Assembly: GCA_016713825.1 (NCBI GenBank)
Contig: JADJOJ010000010.1
Span: 496,001 to 560,000, forward strand
Source of the DNA: Candidatus Leptofilum gracile
GTDB taxonomy: Bacteria > Chloroflexota > Anaerolineae > Promineifilales > Promineifilaceae
DNA length: 64,000 bases
Reading direction: 5' to 3'
Positions 51,501 to 59,423 of the stretch are shown here, piece by piece. Position numbers and translations under genes: made by a program. Each line of letters starts with the position of its first letter. The stretch's first letter is position 1. A model generated the notes under the pieces. That model saw nothing but the letters and a program-made list of their open reading frames with translations. It had not been told where the DNA came from and searched no databases.

Positions 51501-51853
51501 AGGGGCAGGCGCAGCCCGGCGTCTTTGAGGTCTTTCAGCCGCTTGTCTAGTGGTGTACCGGCAATGTATTCAAAAACGATGTAGTAGATGCCGCCTTCGT
51601 GGTTGAAGTCGTGCACCAGCATGATGTTGGGATGGCGTAAGCGGGCTACGGCGGCGGCTTCTTGCTCAAATCGCTTGACAAATTCGGGATGCTCAGACAG
51701 GTGCGGGTGAATGATTTTAATGGCAACGGTGCGCTGCAAGTTGGGATCTGTGGCTTTGTAAACGGAAGACATGCCGCCACGCCCCAGCAGCGAGTCGATT
51801 ATGTAGCGACCGCCGATGGTGCGTCCGACCCAGGTTGGTTGCAAATCGCTCAT
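48593..51853 (-). CDS. Membrane Ser/Thr protein kinase with two FGE-sulfatase domains
   Basis: 1086 residues. Kinase domain ~15-280 (GRGGMSSVY, AIKII lysine, HRDLKPSNI at 142-150, DFG at 162-164, AAYMAPEQ). A proline-rich linker leads to one membrane helix (~357-382). Outside: FGE-sulfatase domain (~392-600, IPGGSYTVGADLSG to VARGGAFDFLKD), a jelly-roll-like segment (~610-800), a Thr/Pro linker and a second FGE-sulfatase domain (~880-1086). The FGE fold here probably binds a ligand, since an enzyme role is not shown. A receptor kinase sensing the exterior is inferred. GGAGAATCAAA precedes the ATG. Confidence 0.9.
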   Translation of the reverse strand: MSDLQPTWVGRTIGGRYIIDSLLGRGGMSSVYKATDPNLQRTVAIKIIHPHLSEHPEFVKRFEQEAAAVARLRHPNIMLVHDFNHEGGIYYIVFEYIAGTPLDKRLKDLKDAGLRLPLSETLQIMVPLCEAVAYAHERKMVHRDLKPSNIIINLLGQPILLDFGIAKLVGGGHVHTATGATIGTAAYMAPEQVVGDEVDHRADIYSLGVMLYEMACGRPPYEGQSALTVMMKHVNEPLPDIRLFNSNLPEMFNAVLEKALAKDPKARFGSAVEMAMALRDVGRQLIAAVSDEAIYTTPTQMREPAQQTAVPPTTPAPKPDEAPTNLSKTEVLKPEPITEPVAKPASKPAKETSGRNWLPIALGGLALLAIIAAAIFLLPRLLAPDLPPSVGMVQIPGGSYTVGADLSGSQYSDPQQVELEAYWIDRFEVSNGEYAAFLADTETEPPSSWPNGAPPTGQNGHPVRGITWENADDYCGWLNKRLPTEAEWEVAARGRQGLLYPWGDELTSVNLPQDGTYASGSLPTNRSSFGVFDMAGNVWEWVDEPYTEIPDNQAVARGGAFDFLKDMAYRLQGDPNLPTMIASTGVRCAATEVEVVTDEAILLTDEFTNPESGWPDLKEDNAWRGYHPPDYYHVEATGENQVATAVFGTDAANVSLEAQVFVDILVSEDGNYRYGLLLRQASDKQFYAFTIAPRTGEWAALKATADGLETLASGPIEGLTGGSTVPVQGGSAEAADTLRVDASGNTLSFFVNGRIVTTISDSSYSSGDFGFYVENFAETRTHVHYDALTVLQLGESLAQEGGAVVASEPTAAGETSIELTPEPTPTTATEPTEALTATAEPAPTAEPSPTPAPTAAAAPEGMLLIPSGSFLMGSETGEPNERPEHSVTLASYFIDQFEVSNAQYRECVDDGGCTQANLRNSFRRAGYRDDPLFANYPVIGVTWAQANAYCEWAGKRLPSEAEWEFAASGPDNFTWPWGNTFDATLSAASSLDTEPVNDFPNGASPFGVFNMAGNVNEWVLDRFDANFYTNSPLENPVNLDSGSSQIYRGGSFDNTNGAFFTTSRRFVVSGNTFDVDIGFRCVQDAP

Positions 51854-51969
51854 TTTGATTCTCCAAGTTGTTTTCAGGATATTGCTCAGCGCCCACCGGT
51901 AAGCTGCTTGATGGAGGCTAAGGTTTTGTTGAGCCTAAAAACGGTCTCCAGGCTGAACAATGTTGGTGT

Positions 51970-54303
51970 TTAATCTTCGGTGCATGGCGGCGGGGGGACA
52001 AATATTTGCTGGCTTGCTGCCATGCCGTTGCTTACGACACGGCCTGTGCCAACGATTGCGCCGCCGCTGCTGTTGATTTCAAAAGTGATGTTATCATTAA
52101 CGGCCGTTCCCACCAGTTCGCCTTCCCAATAATATTCAAACGTTCCAGTAACGCCTTGAGCACGCATATACACTTGCTGTGTCCAGGAACTGCCCTGGCC
52201 GCACTGTTCGGTGCCGTCGAGCTGGTAGATATCCAGGCTGAGCGTGCCGTTGGTGGTGGGGACGGCCGTTGCTCCTGTTGTGCTTGGGCTGCCCACACGC
52301 ACGGGCAGGTTGGCAATTTCCCCTTGCCAGGTCAGTAAATCGTGAAATATGAAGCCCCGATTGCCGTTTGCGTCTTGCACGTACAGCCAGTTGTTGTTGT
52401 CTGACCGGCCGATTACCGTCACGATATCTTCGGCGCGCACAATAGCCAGCTCGCGGCTGGCGGCATCGGCCTGGGCAAAGAGGGAGGCATTTTCGGTGGC
52501 GATGGCTCTGTTTTCTGGCAGGGGCGTTGTGCTGGGGGTAAGTTGGGCTGTGGTGGTGGGTACGGCCGTTTCTGTTGGCGCGGTTGTGGCGGTGGGTAAC
52601 GTGGTGGCCGTTTCGGTGGGGGCGGTTGTGGCGGTGGGCGTTTCTGTGTTGGCGGCAATGGCGGGAATGGCGGTGGGGGAAACGGCCGTTTCTACATTAT
52701 CAGTTTCGTTGCCAAAAAGCTGCATGGCACCAAACACCAGCAGCACCAGCACAAACAGCCCAACGGTAACAACCAGTGGGGCACGCCACTGTTGGCGGTT
52801 TTTGGCCTGCAACAGGGCTTCGGCCGAAGCCACCACATTTTGCGTGTCTGGGAAGTTGCTGTCGGTGGCGGTAATTTGTGCCCAAAAGGCCAGTGCCTGT
52901 GCTGGATTTTTCTGGGCCAGGGCCGCAATGGCCTGGCTGTACAAGCTGGCACAAATGCCTTCGTAAGCCCGCTTTTGCACCGCCAGCCGGTCGATAAATG
53001 CCAGCTTGCCCCGCCGCTGCTCAATCGTTTCCCATTTGGCCAGGGCCGATTGGTATTCCCGTTTGTCCAGATGGGTGAGCGCTTCTTCGTACAGCTGATT
53101 GAGCCGGGTTTGCTGGGCCACCGTGTCTAGCCCAGTGCGGGCTTGGGCTTCCAGGCTGTCTAGCTCAGGATGGTGAATATCACGTTCGCGCAGGGCTTTT
53201 ACGGCCGTTAAACTCTCAGAAAATTCGCCAGTTACCAGGGTGCGGTTGGCCCGCTCGACAAGTTGATCGATAGCTTGTTGGCGCAGCTGCTTGGATTTTT
53301 GCTCCTGGTAATCTGGATCTGCCCGGTGCAGCTCGTCTAGCTTGTCCAGGCAGCGGGCAAACTCTCGTTCGTCGTACAGGTCGCGGGCGTGCTGCCACAT
53401 CACCATCAGCCGGTCCAGGTGGCGGGCGGCCAGGGTGTCGGTGGGGCTGGGCATTTGCAAAGCGGCCGTGCTCAGCGCAGCGGCCATCTCTTTGGCGGTT
53501 TGAAAGCGGTGATCGGGATTTTTTGACAGGGACCGCTCCAGAATATTTACCAGCGAGTTGGGCGTGTTTGTTTCAACTAGCTGGATGTCTGGCAGCGGTT
53601 CGTTGATATGCTTGAGCATGATCTGGTAGGTGGAATCGCCGTGGTACGGGGTTTCGCCACTGAGCATTTCATACATCATAATGCCTAGCGAGTAGATGTC
53701 TGAGCGGTGGTCGGCATGTTCCCCGCGCACTTGCTCTGGCGACATGTAAGCGGCCGTGCCCATAGCGGCACCGGTAGCGGTGTGTGAGCGCCCACCCACA
53801 ATTTTGGCAATGCCAAAATCCATCAGCACCGGCTCGTTGAGCAGGTTGAGCATCACGTTGGCGGGTTTCAGGTCGCGGTGGATCATGCGGCGCTGGTGGG
53901 CGTAATCAACGGCATCGCAGATGGTGGTGAGAATGCGAATGGTGTCGTTGAGGGGCAGCCGCATGCCTGCACCTTTGAGCGCTTCTAGCCGTTTGCCTAA
54001 GGTGTCGCCAGGGACATACTCCATCACCATGAAGTAGATTTCTCCTTCATGGTTGAAGTCGTGTACCTGGACGATGTTGGGGTGACGCAGCTGGGCGATA
54101 ACGGCCGCTTCTTGTTCAAATCGCTCAATAAACTCTTTGTTGTCGGTGAGATGTTGGTGAATGATTTTGACGGCTACTTTGCGCCGTAAATTTGGATCGT
54201 TGGCACGGTAAACCGAAGACATGCCGCCACGTCCTAGAATTGATTCAATCTCGTACCGACCACCAATGGTACGGCCGATCCAGCTTGGTCCTATTGAGCT
54301 CAT
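51970..54303 (-). CDS. Membrane Ser/Thr protein kinase with extracellular SH3-like domain
   Basis: 777 residues. Kinase ~15-280 (GRGGMSSVYRAND, HRDLKPANV near 142, DFGIAK, AAYMSPEQ). A helical/TPR-like middle (~295-500, ELHRADPDYQEQ, YEEALTHLDKREYQ, SQAIAALAQKNPAQ) precedes a membrane helix (~508-530). A Thr/Pro/Ala-rich spacer, an SH3b domain (~600-665, DIVTVIGRSDNNNWLYVQD, GNRGFIFHDLL) and a beta-rich end domain follow. The kinase half is very similar to the downstream gene at 48593-51853, so they are duplicates with exchanged sensor parts. Substrate unknown. Confidence 0.9.
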   Translation of the reverse strand: MSSIGPSWIGRTIGGRYEIESILGRGGMSSVYRANDPNLRRKVAVKIIHQHLTDNKEFIERFEQEAAVIAQLRHPNIVQVHDFNHEGEIYFMVMEYVPGDTLGKRLEALKGAGMRLPLNDTIRILTTICDAVDYAHQRRMIHRDLKPANVMLNLLNEPVLMDFGIAKIVGGRSHTATGAAMGTAAYMSPEQVRGEHADHRSDIYSLGIMMYEMLSGETPYHGDSTYQIMLKHINEPLPDIQLVETNTPNSLVNILERSLSKNPDHRFQTAKEMAAALSTAALQMPSPTDTLAARHLDRLMVMWQHARDLYDEREFARCLDKLDELHRADPDYQEQKSKQLRQQAIDQLVERANRTLVTGEFSESLTAVKALRERDIHHPELDSLEAQARTGLDTVAQQTRLNQLYEEALTHLDKREYQSALAKWETIEQRRGKLAFIDRLAVQKRAYEGICASLYSQAIAALAQKNPAQALAFWAQITATDSNFPDTQNVVASAEALLQAKNRQQWRAPLVVTVGLFVLVLLVFGAMQLFGNETDNVETAVSPTAIPAIAANTETPTATTAPTETATTLPTATTAPTETAVPTTTAQLTPSTTPLPENRAIATENASLFAQADAASRELAIVRAEDIVTVIGRSDNNNWLYVQDANGNRGFIFHDLLTWQGEIANLPVRVGSPSTTGATAVPTTNGTLSLDIYQLDGTEQCGQGSSWTQQVYMRAQGVTGTFEYYWEGELVGTAVNDNITFEINSSGGAIVGTGRVVSNGMAASQQIFVPPPPCTED

Positions 54304-54490
54304 GGTGTATTAAACGATTTTTTACAACTTTTTCTGCAATATCTGCCTATTTGATTATGGCATATTCAGCCAATCGCTTCCACATTTTAAACGAGCCGCC
54401 CACTGCTGACTGTAAAATGTGCGCTAAAACTACCGATGTTTATTGTAAATCAGGTTAAGCGCGATTTGTCTTACGATGGGTTGGCACTCT

Positions 54491-55528
54491 TTATTTTTGC
54501 AGCAGGCCATTTAGGAAGGCGATGACGTGCTGGCCGAGGGTGTCTAGCCGGTAGCCGCCTTCTTGCACGACGATGGTGGGCAGGTGGAGTTGGCCAATTT
54601 GCTGCCCGATTTGGGCAAAGTCTGGGGTGTTGAGCAGGAAGGTGCCGGTGGGGTCTCCTTCGCCGCTGTCTACACCGAGGGACAGGATGAGGGTATCTGG
54701 CACGAAGGCGTGAATGTGCACCAGGGCTTTGGCCAGCGTGTGCAGGTATGTTTCTGCCTGGGTGCCTGGGGGCAGGGGGTAATTGTGGTTAAAGCCATAG
54801 CCGGAACCAAAACCATATTCGTCGGCGAAGCCCCAGTAGTAGGGGTATTCATAGCGGGGGTCGGCGTGAATGGAGATGAAGAGGACGTCGGAACGGCCGT
54901 AAAAAATCTCTTGGGTGCCGTTGCCGTGGTGGTAATCTATGTCCAAAATGGCAACGCGCTGGCCTTGCTGCACCAGCCAGTTGGCGGCGATGGCTACGTT
55001 ATTGAGGTAGCAGAATCCGCCAAACTGCTCGGCGCTGGCGTGGTGGCCAGGGGGGCGGCAAAGGGCGTATACGGTTTCGGCTGGGTTGGCAGCAATGAGG
55101 GCGGCAGCGGATACGGCCGTTTGCGCACTCCAATACGCCGCATTCCAGGTATGGGCAAAAATGGGGGAGGAGGTGTCGAAGCAGTACACCCCCAGCTGGC
55201 CAAAAATGGAGTAGAGTTGGCGATGGGAACGGGGCCGCAAGCCAAATGTTTCTGGAATGGCCACGTCGCGGCCTGTTTCTAGCTTCATCTGGTCGTGGGC
55301 ATTTTGCAGCAGCGTGAGCAGTTGGTGGGCGTGCACATCCTGAATGGGCGAATGGCCAAAATCCCCTGGGATGGAAATTGGGCCAAGGTTAGCAACCTGG
55401 AGGGCATCGTGGATGATTTGGCCGCGTTGGGCTACCTCCGCGTAATACCGGTTCCAATGCTCGTCGTCTGGCCGGTGCAGCCTGGCTGGATCGTGTCGCA
55501 CATGATCTGGGTAGTAGAAAGTGTGCAT
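54491..55528 (-). CDS. Histone deacetylase/acetylpolyamine amidohydrolase-like enzyme
   Basis: 345 residues. Zinc-dependent deacetylase fold: RPPGHHASAEQFGGFCYLNN, DIDYHHGNGTQEIFYGRSDV and the metal-binding Asp regions LSLGVDSGEGDP and YRLDTLGQ. Acetoin-utilisation, acetylpolyamine and HDAC-like members share these; the start HTFYYPDHVRHDP is reminiscent of acetylpolyamine amidohydrolases. The ATG at 55528 fits this better than an upstream ATG at 55570. Located 7 kb from the polyamine island, so deacetylation of an acetylpolyamine is attractive but unproven. Confidence 0.88.
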   Translation of the reverse strand: MHTFYYPDHVRHDPARLHRPDDEHWNRYYAEVAQRGQIIHDALQVANLGPISIPGDFGHSPIQDVHAHQLLTLLQNAHDQMKLETGRDVAIPETFGLRPRSHRQLYSIFGQLGVYCFDTSSPIFAHTWNAAYWSAQTAVSAAALIAANPAETVYALCRPPGHHASAEQFGGFCYLNNVAIAANWLVQQGQRVAILDIDYHHGNGTQEIFYGRSDVLFISIHADPRYEYPYYWGFADEYGFGSGYGFNHNYPLPPGTQAETYLHTLAKALVHIHAFVPDTLILSLGVDSGEGDPTGTFLLNTPDFAQIGQQIGQLHLPTIVVQEGGYRLDTLGQHVIAFLNGLLQK

Positions 55529-55570
55529 TGTTCTCTCAAGAGAGCCAATCGGTTTGGTCTCAAATACCAT

Positions 55571-55904
55571 TACAAAATCAATTGCAAACCTTGTGGGCCT
55601 GCGTACTGCCTTAATTTATACCTGACATTGGGGAAACGACAATGCATAAAAAGTGAAAAGGGAGTGGGGCCGCAACCCACTCCCAATTCGTGTGCAAACT
55701 TAACCATAGAGGAGAAAAGGAGGAAAGTTGCCGTTGCTTGTTCCGGGGGGTGGAACAACCATAAGTGTGTACTTGTCCTTAGGATACTTCAGCTTTGTTA
55801 AGGGTGAACTAAATTGGTGTAAACGTTTGGTTAACGATTGGGAGGGAGGGTGACAAGGTGAGGGGGGACAAGGTGACAAGGTGACAAGGTGACAAGGTGA
55901 GGGG
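55571..55904. other. Spacer of ~330 nt with repeats
   Basis: No gene or RNA seen. It contains the tandem GACAAGGT repeat at 55850-55902 and otherwise unremarkable sequence. Confidence 0.4.
55850..55902. repeat. GTGACAAG octamer tandem repeat
   Basis: Four to five units of GTGACAAG, with an imperfect first unit. Downstream of the propeller gene stop. Period 8, unlike the heptamer family, but it looks similar in position. Confidence 0.7.
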
Positions 55905-57080
55905 TTATGGGGAGGGGGTTAGGAAGGTAGGGAGGAGGCCGTGGTTGGTTATTTGGGTGAAGGTGCCGCTGGCGATTTCTAGCAGCCAGATGGTGGGGGG
56001 CTGGTCTGGGGTGTTGCTGTTGAACTGCTGGAAGAGAAGGAAACGGCCGTCTGGCGACCAGCTTGGGGGGCCAAAATGAAGTGAAATGTCTTCCGTGAGG
56101 GGGCGGGCTTCGGAGCCGTCTGGGCGCATGAGCCAGAGCTGGCGGCCGGTGTTGGTGCCTGCCAGGCGGCGGCCAAAGGCAATCCATTCGCCATCGGGCG
56201 ACCAGGCGGCGTTGCCGTCGTTGAAGACGCCATCTTCGCTGAGCAGGCGGAAGGTGGTGTCTGTGGTTGTGGCGTTTATGGTGCTGAGGTAGAGGCTAAC
56301 GGCCGTTGCAAAATCGTGGCTGTGTTCATCATGGTTGTTGTTGTCTTCACCGTGGAAGATGACGGCGCGTGTGTTTTGGTAGAGGAGCTGGTTGCCCAGC
56401 GGATGCCAGGTGGCAGGTGTGCCTACATCGCTGGCCATGACGAGGGAACGGCCGTCTACAAAGTTGTACAGCCGCATTCCTTCATCGGGCGAGCCGGCAA
56501 AGGCGACCCAGCTGCCATCTGGGGAAAAGCGGGCGCTGCTGCTGACCCCGTTTTCATCTTCTAGCAGCAGGCGCGTTTCGCCCGTTTCCGTATCCAGCCA
56601 CCACAGTTGGGGGCGGTTGTAGTTGGGTGGTTCGCGCCGTTCGTACAGCAGGCGACGGCCGTCTGGGTGCCAGACGGGTTGGCTGGATTCGGCATTGTCG
56701 CAAATGAGCGAAATTTCGGCGGGGCCAGCCTTGCCATTGGCCATATCTAGCAGGTGGATTTGGCTGCTGCCAATGGGATAGTTGACGGAAAAGGCGATCT
56801 GACGGCCGTTTGGCGACGGTGCATAACTGGTTACCTCGGCCTGGGCCTGGGTGAGTTGGGTCGGCTGCCAATCTGGCCCTTCTGCCATAAAAAGTTGCAG
56901 CCGCCCGGCTTCATCTTCAGTCAGGAAAAGGATGGGCGGCAAGTTGGCCTGGGGGTTGAGAGCCCCCCCTTGCAAAAAAGCGTATGACGTGCCCAGGAAA
57001 GAGACCAGCATCAGTAAAAGCAGCCCGCTTTTCCAGCGGGCCAGTTTGGGTTTGGGGTCTGGTTGGGTTTGGGTAGGCAT
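55905..57080 (-). CDS. Membrane-anchored WD40-like (TolB/PD40) beta-propeller protein A
   Basis: 391 residues. A basic N-terminus and membrane helix (~13-35, WKSGLLLLMLVSFLGTSYAF) anchor a propeller made of repeats such as YAPSPNGRQIAFSV, WHPDGRRLLYERR, RFSPDGSWVAFAG, WSPDGEWIAFGRR and WSPDGRFLLFQQF. An unusual His/Asp-rich loop, HGEDNNNHDEHSHDF, lies in the middle. Propeller B overlaps no bases but is 17 nt upstream. Both look like one operon with DUF1980 and permease genes, suggesting a metal-responsive surface protein (inference). Confidence 0.8.
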   Translation of the reverse strand: MPTQTQPDPKPKLARWKSGLLLLMLVSFLGTSYAFLQGGALNPQANLPPILFLTEDEAGRLQLFMAEGPDWQPTQLTQAQAEVTSYAPSPNGRQIAFSVNYPIGSSQIHLLDMANGKAGPAEISLICDNAESSQPVWHPDGRRLLYERREPPNYNRPQLWWLDTETGETRLLLEDENGVSSSARFSPDGSWVAFAGSPDEGMRLYNFVDGRSLVMASDVGTPATWHPLGNQLLYQNTRAVIFHGEDNNNHDEHSHDFATAVSLYLSTINATTTDTTFRLLSEDGVFNDGNAAWSPDGEWIAFGRRLAGTNTGRQLWLMRPDGSEARPLTEDISLHFGPPSWSPDGRFLLFQQFNSNTPDQPPTIWLLEIASGTFTQITNHGLLPTFLTPSP

Positions 57081-57097
57081 ACGTTTGTGTGGGTGAC

Positions 57098-58471
57098 TTA
57101 AGGCAGCCAGGCAGGCAGCGTGCCCGGCGAGGCAATTTCGGTGCGCTGCCCGGTGGCAATCTCCACCAGCCAGACGGTCGGTTTGGCGTACAGCTCTTCT
57201 AAATTATATTGTTGGTAGAGGAGGAAACGGCCGTCTGGCGACCAGGCGATCTCGCCATGATGAATTTGCGGATCGTTGGTGATGGCCAGCGCTTCTGAGC
57301 CGTCGGCCCGCATGACCCAGATTTGGCGGCCCATTGGCGTGCGCGGCAGTTTACGGCCGTAGGCAATCCATTCACCATCTGGCGACCAGGCGGGGGCGCT
57401 GTCGTCTACGCTGTCTTCGCCTGGCATGGGTTGGCTGAGCACGGTCACCCCTTCGCTGGCCAGATCGACGCTGGTTAGCTCCACGCTCCAGTTGGTGCTG
57501 CTGGTGTTGATGTTGGTGATGAGCAGGCGGTCGCTTTGCGGTCGCCAGACGGCGGGCGAGCCCATCTGGTTGGGAATGAGCATCCCGGTGCCATCTTCCA
57601 GATTGTACAGCTGGATGCCCTGGTCGATGGGGGAGACGAAGCTGAGCCATTGCCCATTGGTGGAGATGCGGGGGTACAGGCCCAGCATCTGGCTGTTTTG
57701 GAAGAGCGGCACAGTTTCGCCGCTGGTCACATCCAGCCACCAGAGGCGCGGGTTGCCGGGGGGCGCACCGGGTGTGGGGATGTTGCGCCGTTCGTAGATG
57801 AGGCGACGGCCGTCTGGCAGCCATTGGGCCTGGGAACAAGCCGCATCTGGGCAGGCGAGCAGCTGGCGATTGTTGCTGCCGTCGCTGTCGATGAGCCACA
57901 AATCGGCCGCGCCGCCCTCGCGCAGGATGGCGTAGGCGATCTGGCTGCCGTCTGGCTTGATGGCAAAGTCCAGCACGTCGGCATCGGTTTGGGTGAGGGG
58001 GGTGGTGGTGACGGTGTCGCCGTCCACATTGGCCAGGTACAGCTGGTCGGCAGCTTCATCGTCCCAGCTGATGTAGAGGATGCGCGGCTGGCCGGTTTGG
58101 AACTGCCAGCTGAGCGGCTCTTCGAGCTGGTGGCCATTTTCGCCCACAATGTTGGCGGCGACGGTAACGCGGTAGCTGCTGTTGGCCGCCAGGGGCACGT
58201 CGGGGCGGAAAATGAGCTGGGTGCCCTGGATGGAAACGGTGCCAGGGATGGGCGGATCGAGGGTAACGGCCGTTTCTGGCACGTCTACCAGCGCTTCACT
58301 CAACGTTACCTGAATGGTAGCGCGGGTGGAAATCTGGTCGGCTTCGGGCGCGGGCACGATGTCTACCACTTCCAGGGCTAGCTGATCGCCGTAGAGGATA
58401 ACGGCCGTAATCAGCAAAGCCAGCACGGTGAGTACAGAAATAACGATGCGGTCGAAGCGAGTGAGTGACAT
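57098..58471 (-). CDS. Membrane-anchored Ig-like plus TolB-type propeller protein B
   Basis: 457 residues. N-terminal helix (~8-28, RIVISVLTVLALLITAVILY), then a Big/Ig-like domain (~40-125, STRATIQVTLSEALVDVP, PLAANSSYRVTVAAN) and a propeller with DFAIKPDGSQIAYAI, WLPDGRRLIYERR, RISTNGQWLSFV, WSPDGEWIAYGRK and WSPDGRFLLYQQY. The YERR and WSPDGRFLL blocks are shared with protein A, indicating duplication. No His-rich loop is present in this copy. Confidence 0.82.
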   Translation of the reverse strand: MSLTRFDRIVISVLTVLALLITAVILYGDQLALEVVDIVPAPEADQISTRATIQVTLSEALVDVPETAVTLDPPIPGTVSIQGTQLIFRPDVPLAANSSYRVTVAANIVGENGHQLEEPLSWQFQTGQPRILYISWDDEAADQLYLANVDGDTVTTTPLTQTDADVLDFAIKPDGSQIAYAILREGGAADLWLIDSDGSNNRQLLACPDAACSQAQWLPDGRRLIYERRNIPTPGAPPGNPRLWWLDVTSGETVPLFQNSQMLGLYPRISTNGQWLSFVSPIDQGIQLYNLEDGTGMLIPNQMGSPAVWRPQSDRLLITNINTSSTNWSVELTSVDLASEGVTVLSQPMPGEDSVDDSAPAWSPDGEWIAYGRKLPRTPMGRQIWVMRADGSEALAITNDPQIHHGEIAWSPDGRFLLYQQYNLEELYAKPTVWLVEIATGQRTEIASPGTLPAWLP

Positions 58472-58476
58472 GGGAA

Positions 58477-58558
58477 GTAATTGGGTAATTGAGTAATTGA
58501 GTAATTAGGTAATTGAGTAAATTACCCAATTACCTAATTGCCTAATTACTGAATTACA
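58477..58558. repeat. GTAATTGA octamer inverted repeat
   Basis: Several GTAATTGA units followed by their inverted counterpart (AATTACCCAATTACCTAATT). AT-rich, unlike neighbouring genes; lies between propeller B and the DUF1980 gene. Confidence 0.75.
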
Positions 58559-58561
58559 TTC

Positions 58562-59329
58562 TTATTGGTATAGGTACGGCTGGCTGGGCGTTTCCGTAGG
58601 CGAGACGCTGTTGGCTACCAGCACGGGCATCTGCACGCCGTTAAAGGTGCGGGCCTGGATGGTGCCAGTGACTTCGACCCAACTGTCTGGGGTGAGAACG
58701 GCCGTATCCGGCCATTCCACAATCAAGCCAATCGGCGCGGCATCGGCCACGCAGCAGCTGACGGTGAAGCGGCTCACCATGAACTGGGTGTCGGCAAAGC
58801 GGTCATCCTGGTAAACAAAGCCAACCACGTGGGCCTCTTCGCCGTCAAACGCGGTTGGTTCGGCGCTGCGCTGGAACAGGTAGAGCCAATCCAGAATGTT
58901 GCGCTCACCCGCGTTGGCAATCACGCTCAGTTCGCTGCCTTCTGGCGCATTGGCAGACACCAGCGACACGTCGTTGCCGATGTTGATTTCCCGATTTTGC
59001 AGCGCCGAAGCGCCGAGCGGGCGCGGTTCTACCAGCAGTCCCAACACCACGGGGATGGCCAGCAGCAGCAGCCCTGCCCAGGAAACATCGTGGCTGTGAA
59101 TGTGCTCGTGCGCATGGTCATGGTCATGTTCATGAGCACGGTTGTGGGCCGCTTGTTTTCTTTGCTGGATGGCGTAGACGAGTCCGAGGGCGGTGAGGCC
59201 AACGGCCGTTAGCAACGTCAGCACGTTAAAGCGCGGATGAATGTAATAGCTCAGCGTGCCGTTCAGCAGGCGGCTGAGCAAGAAAATGCCTAAGGCGATG
59301 AGTAAGATAACTTTGACGGTTTGTTTCAT
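58562..59329 (-). CDS. TIGR03943/DUF1980-type membrane protein with His-rich loop
   Basis: 255 residues. Two N-terminal membrane helices (~6-25 and ~33-55), a cytoplasmic or lumenal His-rich loop (NRAHEHDHDHAHEHIHSHDV), another helix, then an extracytoplasmic domain with VVGFVYQDDRF, SCCVADAAPIGLIVEWP and SWVEVTGTIQAR. This is the family paired with a DUF318-type permease, as here (94 nt away). The loop strongly suggests metal binding, probably zinc. Role in export or storage is inferred. The AT-rich spacer on its downstream side holds the repeat at 58477-58558. Confidence 0.85.
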   Translation of the reverse strand: MKQTVKVILLIALGIFLLSRLLNGTLSYYIHPRFNVLTLLTAVGLTALGLVYAIQQRKQAAHNRAHEHDHDHAHEHIHSHDVSWAGLLLLAIPVVLGLLVEPRPLGASALQNREINIGNDVSLVSANAPEGSELSVIANAGERNILDWLYLFQRSAEPTAFDGEEAHVVGFVYQDDRFADTQFMVSRFTVSCCVADAAPIGLIVEWPDTAVLTPDSWVEVTGTIQARTFNGVQMPVLVANSVSPTETPSQPYLYQ

Positions 59330-59337
59330 AGTTTCAA

Positions 59338-59420
59338 AAGGGGCTACAACGAATTTTAGTAACTAACGAATTTTTTCTGGTTTTTTTATTCGTTCCTTGC
59401 TTTAATTCGTTGTAGTCATT
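59338..59420. repeat. Inverted repeat of ACAACGAATT type, copy 2
   Basis: GGGGCTACAACGAATTTTAG against TTTAATTCGTTGTAGTC. Related to the hairpin at 31607-31690; sits between the DUF1980 and permease genes. Confidence 0.65.
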
Positions 59421-59423
59421 CCA

